DNA from: Orthonyx spaldingii
Taxonomy: Eukaryota; Chordata; Aves; Passeriformes; Orthonychidae
Assembly: GCA_013397795.1 (NCBI GenBank)
Contig: VZTJ01003574.1
Coordinates: 636,848 to 700,847, forward strand
Direction: 5' to 3'
Length of the DNA: 64,000 nt
Position 1 is the first letter of the stretch. Each line of letters begins with the position of its first letter. Below the pieces are notes generated by a model. That model saw nothing but the letters and a program-made list of their open reading frames with translations. It was not told the DNA's origin and did not search any database. Position numbers and translations under genes: made by a program. This document shows positions 12,179 through 24,800 of this stretch, piece after piece.

Positions 12179-13006
12179 TCCTTTTCTTCTCCTTAAATAT
12201 AATTTCCTACTTGAAAAGAACCAAAACACAGTTGTGGATTTTTTTTTAGAACTGTAACAAAGCACAGAACTTCAGCTACATTCCCTTTTTCTGCTTCAGT
12301 CTCTAAAGTAATTTCAGAGGAATTTTTAAGGACTCTATTTAATGAGAGAGGCATCACTTGGGAGAAAAATTCAAATTGTTGAGTTTGAGCCTGTGTGCCA
12401 CCACATTCCACTGGCACTTCTCCCATCAACTGCAGCCAGAGAAGTGACCGAGAGCACTGGAGAAAGTTAATAAGACCAGGATGAAACACCATCGCTGAAA
12501 GAACAATCTGTTTCTAGTTTTCCTTTCCAAAATATTGGTGCTGCTAAAGGAGTTTGACAAAAGGCTGCAGAGTTGTTTGTGGCAACCAGACTCACACAAA
12601 TTGAAGCCACAATGTCCCCCAATCCAAAATACACAACACCCCAAAAGCCAAGCATGTTACAGCCTGGAAAAGAAACAGGCACCTGTTCCTTTGTAAGGCT
12701 GCTAAAATGACAACTACCTCTATGGTCAAAAAAGAAATATTTGTGTAGATCAGGAGGAAACAGGGATCTTTACATAAAAGACATTTTTCTCACAGGACAA
12801 CAGGGGTATAGGTAGTGTGCTGCAACAAACCTTGATTTACTGGCTGGTGGGTGCTACCATAAAAATAATTAAAATCTGCTCTAACTTTCCAGAAACATTT
12901 TTAAAATAACAAAAAGGTATCACAGCACTGCATATACAGGTGCTTGCTACTTTTCAGTCACCTGGAGTGAGGAAAAGCCATATAAACAAGAGAGGAAAAG
13001 AAACCT

Positions 13007-13115
13007 TGCTCAGTGGTTGAAGAACAAAAGCATGATGTGTAAGCTCTGCCCAGACTCACTCAGTGACCTTGTGCAGTTTATCATCTCTCTGGGGGCAGGA
13101 AGGTTGTGCAGAAGT
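13007..13115 (+). mobile_element. Probable MIR SINE relic
   Basis: TTGCTCAGTGGTTGAAGAAC, then AAGCTCTGCC, then CAGTGACCTTGTGCAGTTTA and TCATCTCTCTG follow the order of the MIR consensus (AGTGGTTAAGAG, GGCTCTGCC, GTGACCTTGGGCAAGTTACTT, CTCTCTG). It is in the opposite orientation to the copy about 900 bases away. Confidence 0.55.
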
Positions 13116-14534
13116 GTGATGGAGACTCTCCTGGATCCACCAGCCAGAACACAACGTCATTAGATCAGCTATGAAAGCTTCCTCAAAGAGAGAGAATTTT
13201 CTGCTGGTAGAGACTTTGGCAGAGACTGTGACAAACCTTGCCCCAGACTTTACAACTTGATGAGTACAAGGAGGAGTTAATTTGAACTCTTGCTCTCTTA
13301 CTTTTGTACAAATACCTTTCCACCCAAAATTTTTGAAAGGCCTCTAACCTTGTATTCTCCCTCCATCTGTGACCTACAGTCTCACTTCCAAAAACATCTT
13401 TCCCTCCCTCTGCTCTTTTTATACCTATTATCTAGACTAAGTTACATAAGCCACTTGTATCATCACCCAGATTCCTCATTTATCCAAACTCATTTTCTAT
13501 TGTAATTCCTTTCTTTTCTCAGTTCACACTCTCCCAGAATTAGCTTCTTTGTCCTGCCACAACAACCAGAGAAATAAGATGGATTTTTTTTTCTAGAACC
13601 CCCCTTTTCCCACTAATGAGTAACAAATACTGCATGGCTTATTTCTGTAAAAACTCCTCATGACAACCACACTGCACTGCACTTCTATAATAAACCAGGA
13701 ATCCAGAGCTGGAATTCCTGGGGACCATTTTTGATCAGTCTGTTGGTTTCATAGCATGACTTTGGAGGTATTTGCCAGAAGAACAAGGTGCAAGAAGCTT
13801 GGCATCCCAAAGTACCTGATCTCAAAGTAACAAGCTAAATTACAAATTTAGAAAGTTCTTCAAATCTGAACAAAGTTTTTTTTCCAACACACAACATCGT
13901 CCCACCAGCAAAAAAACAAAGTGGCAGCTATCCCCAGACTGTGAACTCCTGTTAGGATTTCACCAGCATCTTCCATTTGATAGGGGGAAAAGGGCCAAGT
14001 AGCTTTTAGTCTCTTAGGCACTAATTAGGGGATCTGGAGCAAGCACCAACAGCTCTGCCTGGTGCCCAGATTGTTGCCTGGTCAGCAAGTCACCAAATAT
14101 TTCAGTGACAAAAGAAGCTCTTGAAACTCTTATCAAGCAGGATGTTGCAGGAAAAGTATACACACGACGTTGAAGGGGGTGGGGGAGAGGACAGTGGATA
14201 TAAAATTATCCTGCTATTAACAACTGCCCCCTCTCTTGGAAAGAATAACTTTCTCAGCATTACAACACAACAGCAGCAGAAACAACAGCCAGACCCAGAA
14301 TGTCACATCAACAAAGAGTTCAGAATTATAGGAACAAAGGAAGAGTGAGCTTCCTTCTCATGTCCTGTCCATCGGATCAACAGGCACTGCAAGACTCTGA
14401 AATCTCAACCTCTTCCATCCCTGCCTGGTAGGGGCACATTAAAACCTGAGCCCCACAGACGAGCCTTGGTTCCTGATACCTTTTACTAACCACTGAGTGG
14501 GGTGCTCCAGAATGGGGGTGGGAAAATGAATGTC

Positions 14535-14605
14535 CTATAACAGGAAAGCAAGAGGAAAAAGAAAGCAAGGAGAAAAAAAGAAAAAAACAGAAAAATCAGT
14601 GCACA
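14535..14605. repeat. Purine-rich low-complexity tract
   Basis: An A/G-rich stretch on the plus strand, with runs such as GGAAAAAGAAAGCAAGGAG and AAAAAAAGAAAAAAACAG. It has no fixed period. Confidence 0.7.
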
Positions 14606-15027
14606 AAACCCCCACCTGTGTCCTACCTGGAAACTGCTGAGACTCATCCAAGAGTAGCATGCTGCTCAGGGCACCGGGGCGAGCCCTCTGCCCGCACACT
14701 TGTTCAGCGTGGCCGCACACTCTCAGCTCTTCTGCTATTCTTGTCTCAGGGTCTTCAGGACAAAAGTTTCCAGTCACTCCCGACAACTCCTTATCTCTGC
14801 CCACAGCCCAGCGAGCACTAAATCCACACTCACTGGCTGTTCAGTTCGCAGGCGGGAAAAGACTCCCGATAAAACAGTCCAGAGTACAGGCAGGGAAACC
14901 TGCACTTAAAGTTTCTGAAAATAACTTTGGTAAATAGCTCCTAGTGCCTGAATCCACCCACCTGGTGTGACGGGAATCAGTACATATATATCCTCCCTGC
15001 ACCCAGCCGAGACGGACCAGGGTCACT

Positions 15028-15330
15028 GTTATATAACTAGTTAAATATGCCTCGTGTTCAGCCTAAATAAAAATTGTCACTATCTCCTCCCCTGCTTGGA
15101 GAGTCAAACAACACAGCCCTGCCCGAGGTAGCTGCTGCTCCACTGGGGACCGATGCCTGGAGCTGTGCTGCCGGGACGGTTTGGCTTCCGTAGGCGCTCC
15201 CGATCAGTGGGAGCAACCTCAGTTCTGCCCGGGAAAAGAGTTTTAGAAGAGGAGCAGGGAGGCTGAGTGGGTGTGTACGGGGGAGGTCTCTCTCCTCTGG
15301 AGCAGCAGAGCTGCACGCCGTACGGATCAG
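15028..15330 (+). promoter_or_regulatory. TATA-like palindrome plus GC-rich patch (candidate element)
   Basis: GTTATATAAC occurs again at 15028-15037, followed by CTAGTTAAATATGC. After about 100 bases comes a patch with raised G+C and several CpGs (15120-15320, including GCCGGGACGG and GCACGCCGTACGG). The layout resembles the patches at 5.5 and 21.0 kb. There is no exon or conserved coding sequence to support a promoter. Confidence 0.25.
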
Positions 15331-16756
15331 ATCCCATTCACTCAGCCTGTGATCCAGTTCAACTAGTGGCAGAGACCAAGACTGAGAATAAAATAAAAAT
15401 CCTTACATAACCGTTCAGGCTCCGGTGGGGCCCCGCGCAAGGGGAATCCCAACAGACAACAGGACGTTCAGAGCAGCGGGCACGCAGGACCGTAACTCTG
15501 CTTACAAGTCTCAGAGCACACAAGGAGAAGTGGGTGGGAACAAGACACAAAAGAGTACAGCCTTTCTGGCTTTGAAAACAATTGTGATTTTATGAGCTAT
15601 TTGCGTGATGCCTGTTAATTTGCAAGAAACCTGGACAACTGAGACTGAAACCTGAGCAATTTGGTGGAGCTGATAACCTGTTTGTACAGTAACAGGTGAA
15701 AGAGCATCCTGTTTGCTTGGTTAAATCAGCAGCTTGTAGACCACTGTGAACTGCAGAAGGTTCTTGGTGCAACAAATGGACTATGAACAAGATTTCTAAG
15801 TTTTTAGGGAAAAACCTGTCAGAATTTGTGGTGTGGGAGACTACTTGAAATGAACCTTTGTCCTGATCATTCCTCTGTGCCAGGACAGGCACAGGAGAGA
15901 ATAAATAAGTACAGAACAAGTCCTTTAAAGCTGTGTTTGAACCCCCAAAAGCTATCCATCCTGCCTACCCTTCTTCAGTGTTACAGAGACTTTATCCATG
16001 CCCAGTTCTCTTCACAGGCATATCTACTGTCAGTAATAAACAGCAAACCCGGGCTGAGAGACACGTAATGAAATTAGCTCACTGGTAGTACATTTGTCCA
16101 TGTAACAAAGTCAGCTGTTTATTGAAACAACTGGTGAGGGAGCGCAGGGAAAGCCGGGATGTGCACAAGAGACCCGGAGCAGGCTGTGTCCGACAGCCTG
16201 GGCACAGACCTGCAGGACTCCAGGACAATGAGCTGCGTTCCCAACACCAAAGGCTGATCTAAAGGTCTGCAAGCACAGTCGGGGCAGAGCCCAGTTCCCC
16301 TTTCAGTGACTCAAGCCATTTTTATTTGACCTTTCATTTGAGAGGGTAGCAGGGCACTGCGAATGCTTGTTGCCATCAAAACACCCTCAGTGCTTCAGGG
16401 TACATCACAACTTTGAAACAAACCCAAGGTGCTTTTTCGCAATTTAGAGCTACATAAATTTTACCACAGAAAATATGAACTGTGTTACAATTAAGACACA
16501 GTAACAAGACAGCCTTTCACCTATGTCACAGAGTCACACAGCCTGGCTGGTACACAGTGTTTATCAAGGGCAAAAGAGGGACAAATATATGAAAGTACAT
16601 AGCCAAGGATCTTGCAACAGGCCTTATAAGGACTTTGTAGGGTTGGAATAAATAAGCAAACATGACCTCAGCATCTGACCTAACAGATTTATGAAACTGG
16701 AAAGCAAGATTTAAAAACAAGAACTTGTGTAAATACAACTGGGTATTTGCAAAGTA

Positions 16757-17317
16757 TGCAGTTTTGGCTGGGAGAGAGTTAATTTTCTTCATAGCAACTA
16801 GTATGGGGCTATGCTTTGGATTTGTGTTGGAAATAGTGTTGATACTAGAGGTGTTTTTGTTATTGGTGAGCAGGGCTAAGACAGAGTCAAGGCCTTTTCT
16901 GCTTCTGACGCTGCCCCACGAGCAAGGAGGCTGGGGCTGCACAAGGAGCTAGGAGGGGACACAGCTGGGACAGCTGACCCCTCCCTGATCCAGGAGATAT
17001 CCCAGAGCTTATGGTGTCATGCTCAGCATACAGAGCTGGGGAAAGGAGAAGGAGAAGGGGGATGTCTGGAGTGATGGCATCTGTCTTCCCAAGTCACTGT
17101 CACTGTGATGGAGCCCTGCTTTCCCGGGCATGGCTGAACACCTGCCTGCCCATGGGAGGGAGTTGATGAATTCCTTGTTCTGCTTTGCTGTTAAACTATC
17201 TTTATCTCAACCCACGAGTTTTGTCACTTTTACCCTTCCAATTCTCTCCTCCATCCCACTGGGGGATAGTGAGTGGCTGTGTGGGGCTGAGCTGCCAGCT
17301 GGGGTTAAACCACAACA
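16757..17317 (+). mobile_element. Solo LTR of a passerine-type endogenous retrovirus
   Basis: The segment opens with TTTTGGCTGGGAGAGAGTTA and contains AGTCAAGGCCTTTTCTGCTT, GGAGGGGACACAGCTGGGAC, CATGGCTGAACACCTGCCTG and TCTTTATCTCAACCCACGAG. It closes with GCTGGGGTTAAACCACAACA. I recognise this order from a songbird ERV LTR family (TguLTR5-like, from memory of the zebra finch). The length of about 560 bp fits one complete LTR. No primer-binding site or gag/pol sequence follows and there is no second LTR, so it is a solo LTR left by recombination. I cannot see a clear target-site duplication. It is antisense to RAD54L2. Confidence 0.85.
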
Positions 17318-18949
17318 CCAAATCCATATTACAGCAGTCAGGCATAAGAAAAATGGAAGTTCAATACACTGGGGGAAACAGGCCATCTATACCTGTACTT
17401 CTACACATAGCAATAAAAAGGGAATTTCCTTCTTCACCTTTGTGTGCAAAATGGAAAAGGAATTTCTCTAGCTCTTCTACTTACAACAGCCTTCTGGTGA
17501 GGCCATCACTGTTAGCCAGGATAAACACATCTTCACACAGCCAAGAATTAGATCTGCCTGAAACAGTCAGTTTATAAAATGATCTCCTCATGGAAGGTAA
17601 TCTTGTTACAGATAAGTCCATTTACTGAATAGCTTTTCTGTGAGGCCAGACTTACCAGTAAGGAACAATGTTCTCCCTCCCCTCCCCAGGGTCTGAAATC
17701 TTACCCAGCTGTCACACCTCACCTTCCTCATCTCAAACCACAGGCTCTTTGCAATTGTACAAACTGTGCTATACATCACAAGAGGCTTCTCAAAAATCTT
17801 CTGTCACCTGAGAAGTTTCCTTGCAAACAACTTAGGAGATTACCGCTTAAAAAAACCCAAACAACACTATCAAGTTCGTATTTTCATAGAATATCAAGAT
17901 AAAGGTCCTTCAGAACATGTTTTTATTTGACTGACACGTCTTTTCAGCAGCACTGTCAGCATACCTGAACACAGCAAAATCACAATCATTAAAACTCATA
18001 CCTGAACTTGTCTATACGGACAAGAAACTTGACTGTAAAGTGTTTCAGGACACTAGTTCCTCTGTATAGCAAAGAACATTATCAAACTGGAGTCAGCTAA
18101 ACAAAATAAATTTCAACAAAACATCCTAAAACATGCATTCCCTTCAAGGTGGAGTAGGCTCCTTCCCCACCTCCATGCCTGTTGTCCACCTTGAACCTGG
18201 TTCTCTCAATCCCCTGCTCTGCAGGCTGAGCAGCTCCGTGACTCCTCAACACTGACCTGATCCAAGCCCACCAAGGACAGCATCAGAGAGAAGCACTGAA
18301 TCTATGATGTGCCACCCTGCTCTTGGTCCCTGCAAGCTGGGGTAGTTCCCTTCTCTCTGGGCTGTTCATCCTCATCAGCTCCCCATAAAGCAGAGGAGGC
18401 CTTCCCTGCCCACCCTCGACTGCTCCACACTGGCTGTGCAGTCCCTTCTCCATCCCACAGCTTCCTGCCAGCCACGCTCCACATCCCCCAGCTCCTCTGC
18501 ACACCCCCCTGACCTCCAATGTATAGGGAAGCTGCCTACTAACCCAGATTGTTTGTAAGTTATTGAATGTGAACAGGCTTGACAGCCACATTTCACCCTT
18601 GATTAGCACCTGCTAGCAGCACACACACATCATTAAGGCCACTTTCCCTGCCCTAGTTTCCAAGTTGTTTTAGCAACATGGAAAACACACAAGAATACCA
18701 GGTTTGAGTTGGACATGGTATAAGGGGTTGTTTATCCACCTAAAACAGTTCAGACAGAATCACACTTGGACTCCACAACACTCTGTGTTGGCAACTGAGT
18801 ATTGCTGGGCTTTGAGAATCATTTGCTTTTTAAACAAACACTGCACTACAAATAAAAGTTCTTTTTGATAAGATCTAAACCAACCATGGAACACCAGAGG
18901 AGTTTTTCCATTGACTTTAGTGAGTTTTAGAATCAACCATAACGCATAA

Positions 18950-20330
18950 AATTTGCTAAATCTGTTTTTTCTCATTTTATTTTTATTCCTATAAATATTG
19001 GTGTATTTTCTTTACCAAACTAATCTAAATCATAAGTGAGGGAGGTGTTGGGAAGTTGTACATAATGTAACAAAAATCTAATTGCACAAAATACAGGAAG
19101 TGACACAATGCAGTGCCTCTCGCAAATGCTTTTCAGACTGGCACTGTGGCAAAACACACTGCTTGAGATTCCAAGGCTTTCAAAGGCTGTTCAAAGGTAC
19201 CAAAGAAAACAAGCTGCTACTAGACAAGATGTAATGATTTAAAGTCAAAGAATTTATACCATAGATATTTATCATAATTTTAATCAAAATTAAATCCATT
19301 GAGTTACAATCCCAGTTACATTCAAGAAACTGATTCCTCATTCTCTATAACTTGCTACATTTCTGCTGCTGTAGATGACACAACGTATTTGTGCACCACT
19401 GAAGAGTTTTTTGGTACAACTTTTATTTCATTCCATTAATTTTCAGTTATGTGCAAATTTGACATAAATCAGAAGCTGAATACATGAAAGTACTGTTTTA
19501 AAATTGCTTCTAACAGTTCAAGTATTTAAATACTTTACATAGATGAAGATTACCTACAGATGTTTTAATTGCAAAATTTGTTTTGACAGAGATTTAAACT
19601 AGAAGTTTCTGTTCACCTAGCCCAAAAAGATTTTATCTTGTAGCTTTCTCCTGTCTTATTCCTATTTGCATATTTGCAAGTGAAAATAAAGTCTTCTGAC
19701 TCCTACTAGAATTTTTCAGAGACTGAGTCAGTGAACTGCATATTGAAGAAAATGTGAACATTTTAAACATCTGCAGTACAAAATACTGTTAATAAAAAAA
19801 TACTTTGATCCAAACAAAGAACCAGACACTTCTGAAAGTTTAGTGTTGCAGTATCTTTAAAGCCTAAGCAAGAAGGTTAAAAAGATAAATAAAGGAAATA
19901 ACTGTGGTGTGATATTATATTTTAAAATCTGAAGAATGCTTCTAATTTAATTAAAACAGTTCCTCACCTTCTTTCACACTTTTATTATTTAATATTATAC
20001 TTGTACAACATAGAGATACATGCATATTTTATTTAATCAGCCATTAAAACCACCACAATACCACATAATTTAGGGGAAAGTGAAATTAAGGACCCCTTGC
20101 ATGGTTTTAAACTCAGATGAAAATCAAAGAAATGTTTCACCTAGTACATTTGAACACAAAAGGGGTGCTGCCTAACATGTAAACCAGAAGATTTTCAGTT
20201 TGGCTTCTTCACACGCATCAGGTGAACTTGGCAAAGTGACTTTGCCACTCCTTACTTGTTCAAGAGGGAAAATACCACATTACAAATTTGCTAATTAGTT
20301 TCCATGTGATTTCATCACCATTTCAGAAGC
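18950..20330. other. AT-rich non-coding block in intron 2
   Basis: A stretch of about 1.4 kb that is markedly richer in A+T than its surroundings. It has many short A and T runs (TTTATTTTTATTCC, CATAATTTTAATCAAAATT) and few CpGs. It has no open frame and no repeat family that I can name. It could be an old 3'-UTR-like retroposed piece, a matrix-attachment region or simply low-GC intron. Confidence 0.5.
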
Positions 20331-20779
20331 TGCAGATGAGGGAATACAGTATCTATGAGCAATGACCAGGTGTGGTACCAAGCTGACAACTGGAAACATA
20401 CATTGGGAAAAAGGCACCAAACAGGACAGAGGAGCAAGTGGGATTGTCCCTTGTTAGAGATTTTCTGGCTGCTTTATGAAAAGAAAAAAGCAAGTTTTTG
20501 GCGGATAAAGCACCACATCTATACCCTGCAAAGCTTATCAGAAAAGCAGGAAGACAACTTGGAGCAGTTCTTTGTTCAGTTAATAGCTGCTCACTCACTG
20601 ACCCTGCTCCCAACACCGTTATGCTACTCTCACATTTGTGACAGCTTTAAGAGAAGAGACAGAAGAGAAGCAAAAAAAACATTTGAAAAACTCCATATAC
20701 ATATATACAGAAAATGCAGAGCCATGGACGTGGGCTGCTCTTGAACTGCATAGAAAGATTTCTATTTTGTATTCCATCA

Positions 20780-20828
20780 TACGCAATAGATCAAAGGGAA
20801 GGAGGGAGAAGAGAGGGGGGAAAGCGTA
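20780..20828. repeat. Purine-rich low-complexity tract
   Basis: A G/A-only stretch (AAAGGGAAGGAGGGAGAAGAG and beyond) of about 40 bases just upstream of the patch at 20.9-21.3 kb. Confidence 0.65.
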
Positions 20829-20955
20829 GCTGGTTATAACACCACATCATTTCACGAGATCTGCCAGTCCCTGCGCCCAATTGGCGGCTCTGAAGGAAGC
20901 AGAGCTCTGGCGTCATCACCTCTTTTTAAAGAAGTAAAGCAAGTCATTACTCCAG

Positions 20956-21270
20956 GTTATATAACACTCAGACTATGCCAGACTTTGTGCCACCCTCTCA
21001 AAAAGGAAGCCGCTGTCAGAGAGCCTGGGAGGCGGGCAGGGGAGTCACCGACGCTTTCTTTCGGAGCTTCCCCCCTTCTCGGGATAAGCCGAGGAGACCG
21101 GGAAAGAATCCTCGCTTTCGGACAGAGCAGGCAGCCGTGAAAGGCTCAGCGCCTGACCTGCACCATCGGCAGTCCGTAATCCCCTGCGCAGGGGGCTGGG
21201 GGACAGCACTCCTCGGGATCTCATCCTTCCTTCCCACAGCAGCCCTCAGGCCACACCTCACCCTGCTGAG
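20956..21270 (+). promoter_or_regulatory. TATA-like palindrome plus GC-rich patch (candidate element)
   Basis: GTTATATAAC at 20956-20965 is followed by about 300 bases with raised G+C and several CpGs (TCACCGACGC, TTTCGGAGC, CTCGGGATAAGCCG). This third copy of the layout is the most promoter-like, with the palindrome close to the patch. A 101-residue plus-strand frame starts at 20975 but has no recognisable protein content. Confidence 0.3.
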
Positions 21271-23739
21271 AATAACCTAGTTCACAGGGTTACTTACAAT
21301 GCTGGAATCAGTCAATAAAGCCCCCGAACCTCAGGCACCGCTCCTGCCACACTCCTTCCCATTCCTCCCGGATTTGTGGGCAAGCAGCCTGCAGGCAAGG
21401 GACCTCTACCATCCTCCCCCACCAAAACCGCCCCGACACAACAAAATGCCCAGCCAGGCAATCTGCAGCTTCGGAATCGCCAGAAAGGGAGATAACACAG
21501 CATCTAACACTGGCTCTTCCCAGCAAAGCACCATTTAGTGCAACATCACCATTTAGTGAGTCCAGTAAATCCAGTTCAAGGAGGTTAGGGGCCACAGGGT
21601 CTGCACAACGTGCTGGGGACATGGACCCTCGCTGGCTGGGCAGGGCCAAGTCCCTCAGACTGCACACACAAACACCATACTGCTCTGACACACACACCGT
21701 GCTCCCAGGAAACTTCCAGGATAAAAACAAGGGGTAAAATCTGCAGCCTTCTGTAACAAAGCAAAGTTCCCAGAAATACCAGTGGGGCTTTTGCCTAAAT
21801 GAGCGGCAAACCTCCTCTGCAATTTCAATGTAACCCTTCTGTATTACTCAGTAGCCAGGTCTGCTAAAAGTGCAAATGCTACCACCCAGTCTCTTTCCAC
21901 CTTTGATACCAACTGCATCTTTTGTATTTTATTCAGCTGGATTGTGGAAACACAGAAGCCAGCCAGCTCCTAATTTTCTGGGTCTTAGGAAACCAACACA
22001 AGCCTCAAACATAAGGTTTGTGGATGCAGGGAGCGTATGCTGAGCAGACACAAAGCTCTTATCACCTTCAGGAACTGAGAAAACAACAAAACCCCCTCAA
22101 CTTCTTATAGTACATCACCTGAGAAATGCATCCACTATCTGCAACTGGATGCACGTTTACTGAGTTACCCACAACCATCTGAGACTGAGCCCCACACTCT
22201 GCACCTGTATGATAAAGTACATTTAAACACTCTGATCCATCAGGATCATTTTCTAATCTAATGCAGTTTCCTGTGACAATTTGACTAAGTTTAAACACAT
22301 GCCCATAGGCAGGATATTAGTTTACAAGTAAATTCTTTTACAGATAGTGATTGCTTTTGGTACCTCTATGATACCACACAGACCATCCTCTTTGCAGGCA
22401 ATTACTGGCTTGGAAGACAGTCCACATAAAGCTACTACAAGCATGAAAACCTACCTGGCTTTTAAAGAACATCAAAGTGCACAGTGGTACATGGAAGTTC
22501 AGATTTGGCTCTTTACTAAAACCAGAGCCATTGCACACAACAAACCTAGACTTGAGCAGAGGTTTGCTTCCCCCAGGATATGCCCTTCCAGCTTCCTTGG
22601 AAATAGTACTGGTGGGCTCTAGAGGGAGCTGCATCTAGCCACAAGTAACTAAAATAAAAGAATCTACATAGGGAAGTCCATTGAGAAGGAAAAAGTGAGA
22701 TGATCTCAATCATCACTCTTCCCTTTCCCCAAGAAATCCACCCTTGTGCACTGCAAACATCCACTTGCAGGATTATCACTTATGGGGAGTCACCACTCTG
22801 GCATAGGTACATACAGAATACAGAGGAACTTAGAAAGCCTCCCTCATGATTGCCTTCAATGCTTTTCTAGATTTAGGAAAGTCCTGACTTTTGTTTCTTT
22901 CCACGCATTTTGCTCCAACTCATCCACTTTCAACCAACAAAAAGAGCCTACTCTCCACCCCAAGCTTACTCTGATGGGCTTGTGCCTTTCCTCAGCCCCT
23001 GGCACTTGCCTCCAGCTAAACAAGGACAGGAGATCAAAGCACATGTCCCCAGTCTGAGGCGGGAAGCACACAGAAAACCAAGCCCACTGTGCCACACACT
23101 GCAGGAGATGGAAGCAGGGTTCCTCAAAGAGCAGTTCTGTTCTCTGAGGCTGCCTTGACCTTGGGATGCCCATCTGCCCTTGGTGCCACCTGGAGACACA
23201 GCTGTGAAAGGCTGCTTTCTAAAAGGAGTGGAGAGATTAAAGCAGTAAGTATGTAATTGCTCCTCCTCTTCTTAAGGAATAAATTTGATTTTAAGTTGTC
23301 CTTTCTATCTACTAGAAAATTAGTGATTCCTAAAAGAAAATGCTGGGCAGTCTGGTCAAAAGTAGAAGGCAAAAGATTTCAGGTTGTTGGGGCAAATCTC
23401 CATTTACCAACACAAGCAGGATCATTCATTTCAAGTAAAAGGTGTGGGGAAATGACTTTCTAACAGCATTTCCTTTTTTTCTTCTCCTTTTTATTTCCAG
23501 CAGGATTGGCCTTTCTAAATCTGGATATAAAATGGTATAGAATAGGATACCATTTAGCAAGATAGGAGACTGTCTCCATACTCTCCCTCTCTCTGGTTCA
23601 TACAGGTGAGTATAACACGACCTAATTTATAAGAATAACAGTCAAAAAGCAAAAACACACATATCTGAGCAAGAGAAGCCTGCAAAATGAACAGATTTAT
23701 ACCAAAGACTTTCCTCTGTTCCCCTGTAAGGACAGAAAG

Positions 23740-23850
23740 TTGCTTTGTTCCCAACCACACACACCCAACTGGGGACTCCCACACACCTCAGTTTTGGTTT
23801 GTTCCAGCACTTTGTTGGGAGAAGAAAAGATAGAATGATTTGGGGTGGGA
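23740..23850. repeat. Unclassified dispersed repeat, copy A
   Basis: It contains TTTTGGTTTGTTCCAGCACT followed by TTGTTGGGAGAAGAAAAG. It aligns with copy B near 24.7 kb over about 40 bases with few changes, and more loosely over the flanks. I do not recognise the family. Confidence 0.45.
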
Positions 23851-24654
23851 AGCACATGAATAACACCATCTCCAAAATGAGCAGCAGATCTCTGTACCTC
23901 AAGGATGCATTCACGTATCATTCAAAGAAATATTAACCCACACTTCCACATGACTTTAAAAACAGACTTCCAAAATAATTTCAGCTTTAATAACTCCAGG
24001 TGCTAACGAACTTTCTAGTTAGTATGGTGTTAACTGCTCATTTTCCCCATCAGATTAGACAAAGAAATTGCCCAGGCAGCTACAAATTGATTTCCCTTTC
24101 AATGTAATTGCACCCCACAAGGATGACCCACAAAGAGCCACAAAGGAGCATCATATTAAACAAAATCCATTCTTTCTGTAATTTCATGGCAACATTTTTT
24201 CCCCTCAACAACCAAGTGAAAATTGTAGGAAAAGCTGATCAAACAGAACCCCTTTAAAATGAACAGGCCTTCCTCTAGTGAGGGTTCAAGGGAAGCAAAG
24301 ATCTTTTCAAGCTTGGATCAGCAGTGGCTACCATCTAAAGTCAAGAACTCCTGCCTTGGTATCACGGGAAACTCAAAACTGAGTACCAAGTGGCAGGTCA
24401 AGTTCAAGCAGAAAGCAGCTGCTGAAACACATTGTGGGTCAAGCTCCAGAAAGGAAAGGCAGCTCTGTTTGAGCTATCAGATGTCAAAAGCAGGATGATC
24501 ACAGTTTTAAGAGGTTAGGGTGAGGAAAAGGGTCTCTCTTCCCCCCCCACTCACCTCATGTGCCAATCTCTCAGAGGTTCTGGGACTCAACCCTGATGCC
24601 CTCACCCTAGCAAGGAGCTGCAGTGCAAAAGATCACTGCACCCATGTGTCCTCC

Positions 24655-24800
24655 TCTCCTGGACTTGCTATTCTGTACCACCAACCAACTGTGCTCCTCA
24701 TTCATTCCTCTGTATGTCCACAAAAACTCCACACAAGCATATCTTGGTTTGCTCCAGCACTTTGTCAGGGAGCAGGAGGAACAGTATGAGCCTGAGCTGG
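24655..24800. repeat. Unclassified dispersed repeat, copy B
   Basis: It contains CTTGGTTTGCTCCAGCACTT followed by TGTCAGGGAGCAGGAGGAAC, in the same orientation as copy A about 950 bases to the left. The minus-strand frames through the two copies share a short similar peptide (KCWNKPK and KCWSKPR), which shows the frame is preserved by the alignment but not that it is coding. Confidence 0.45.
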
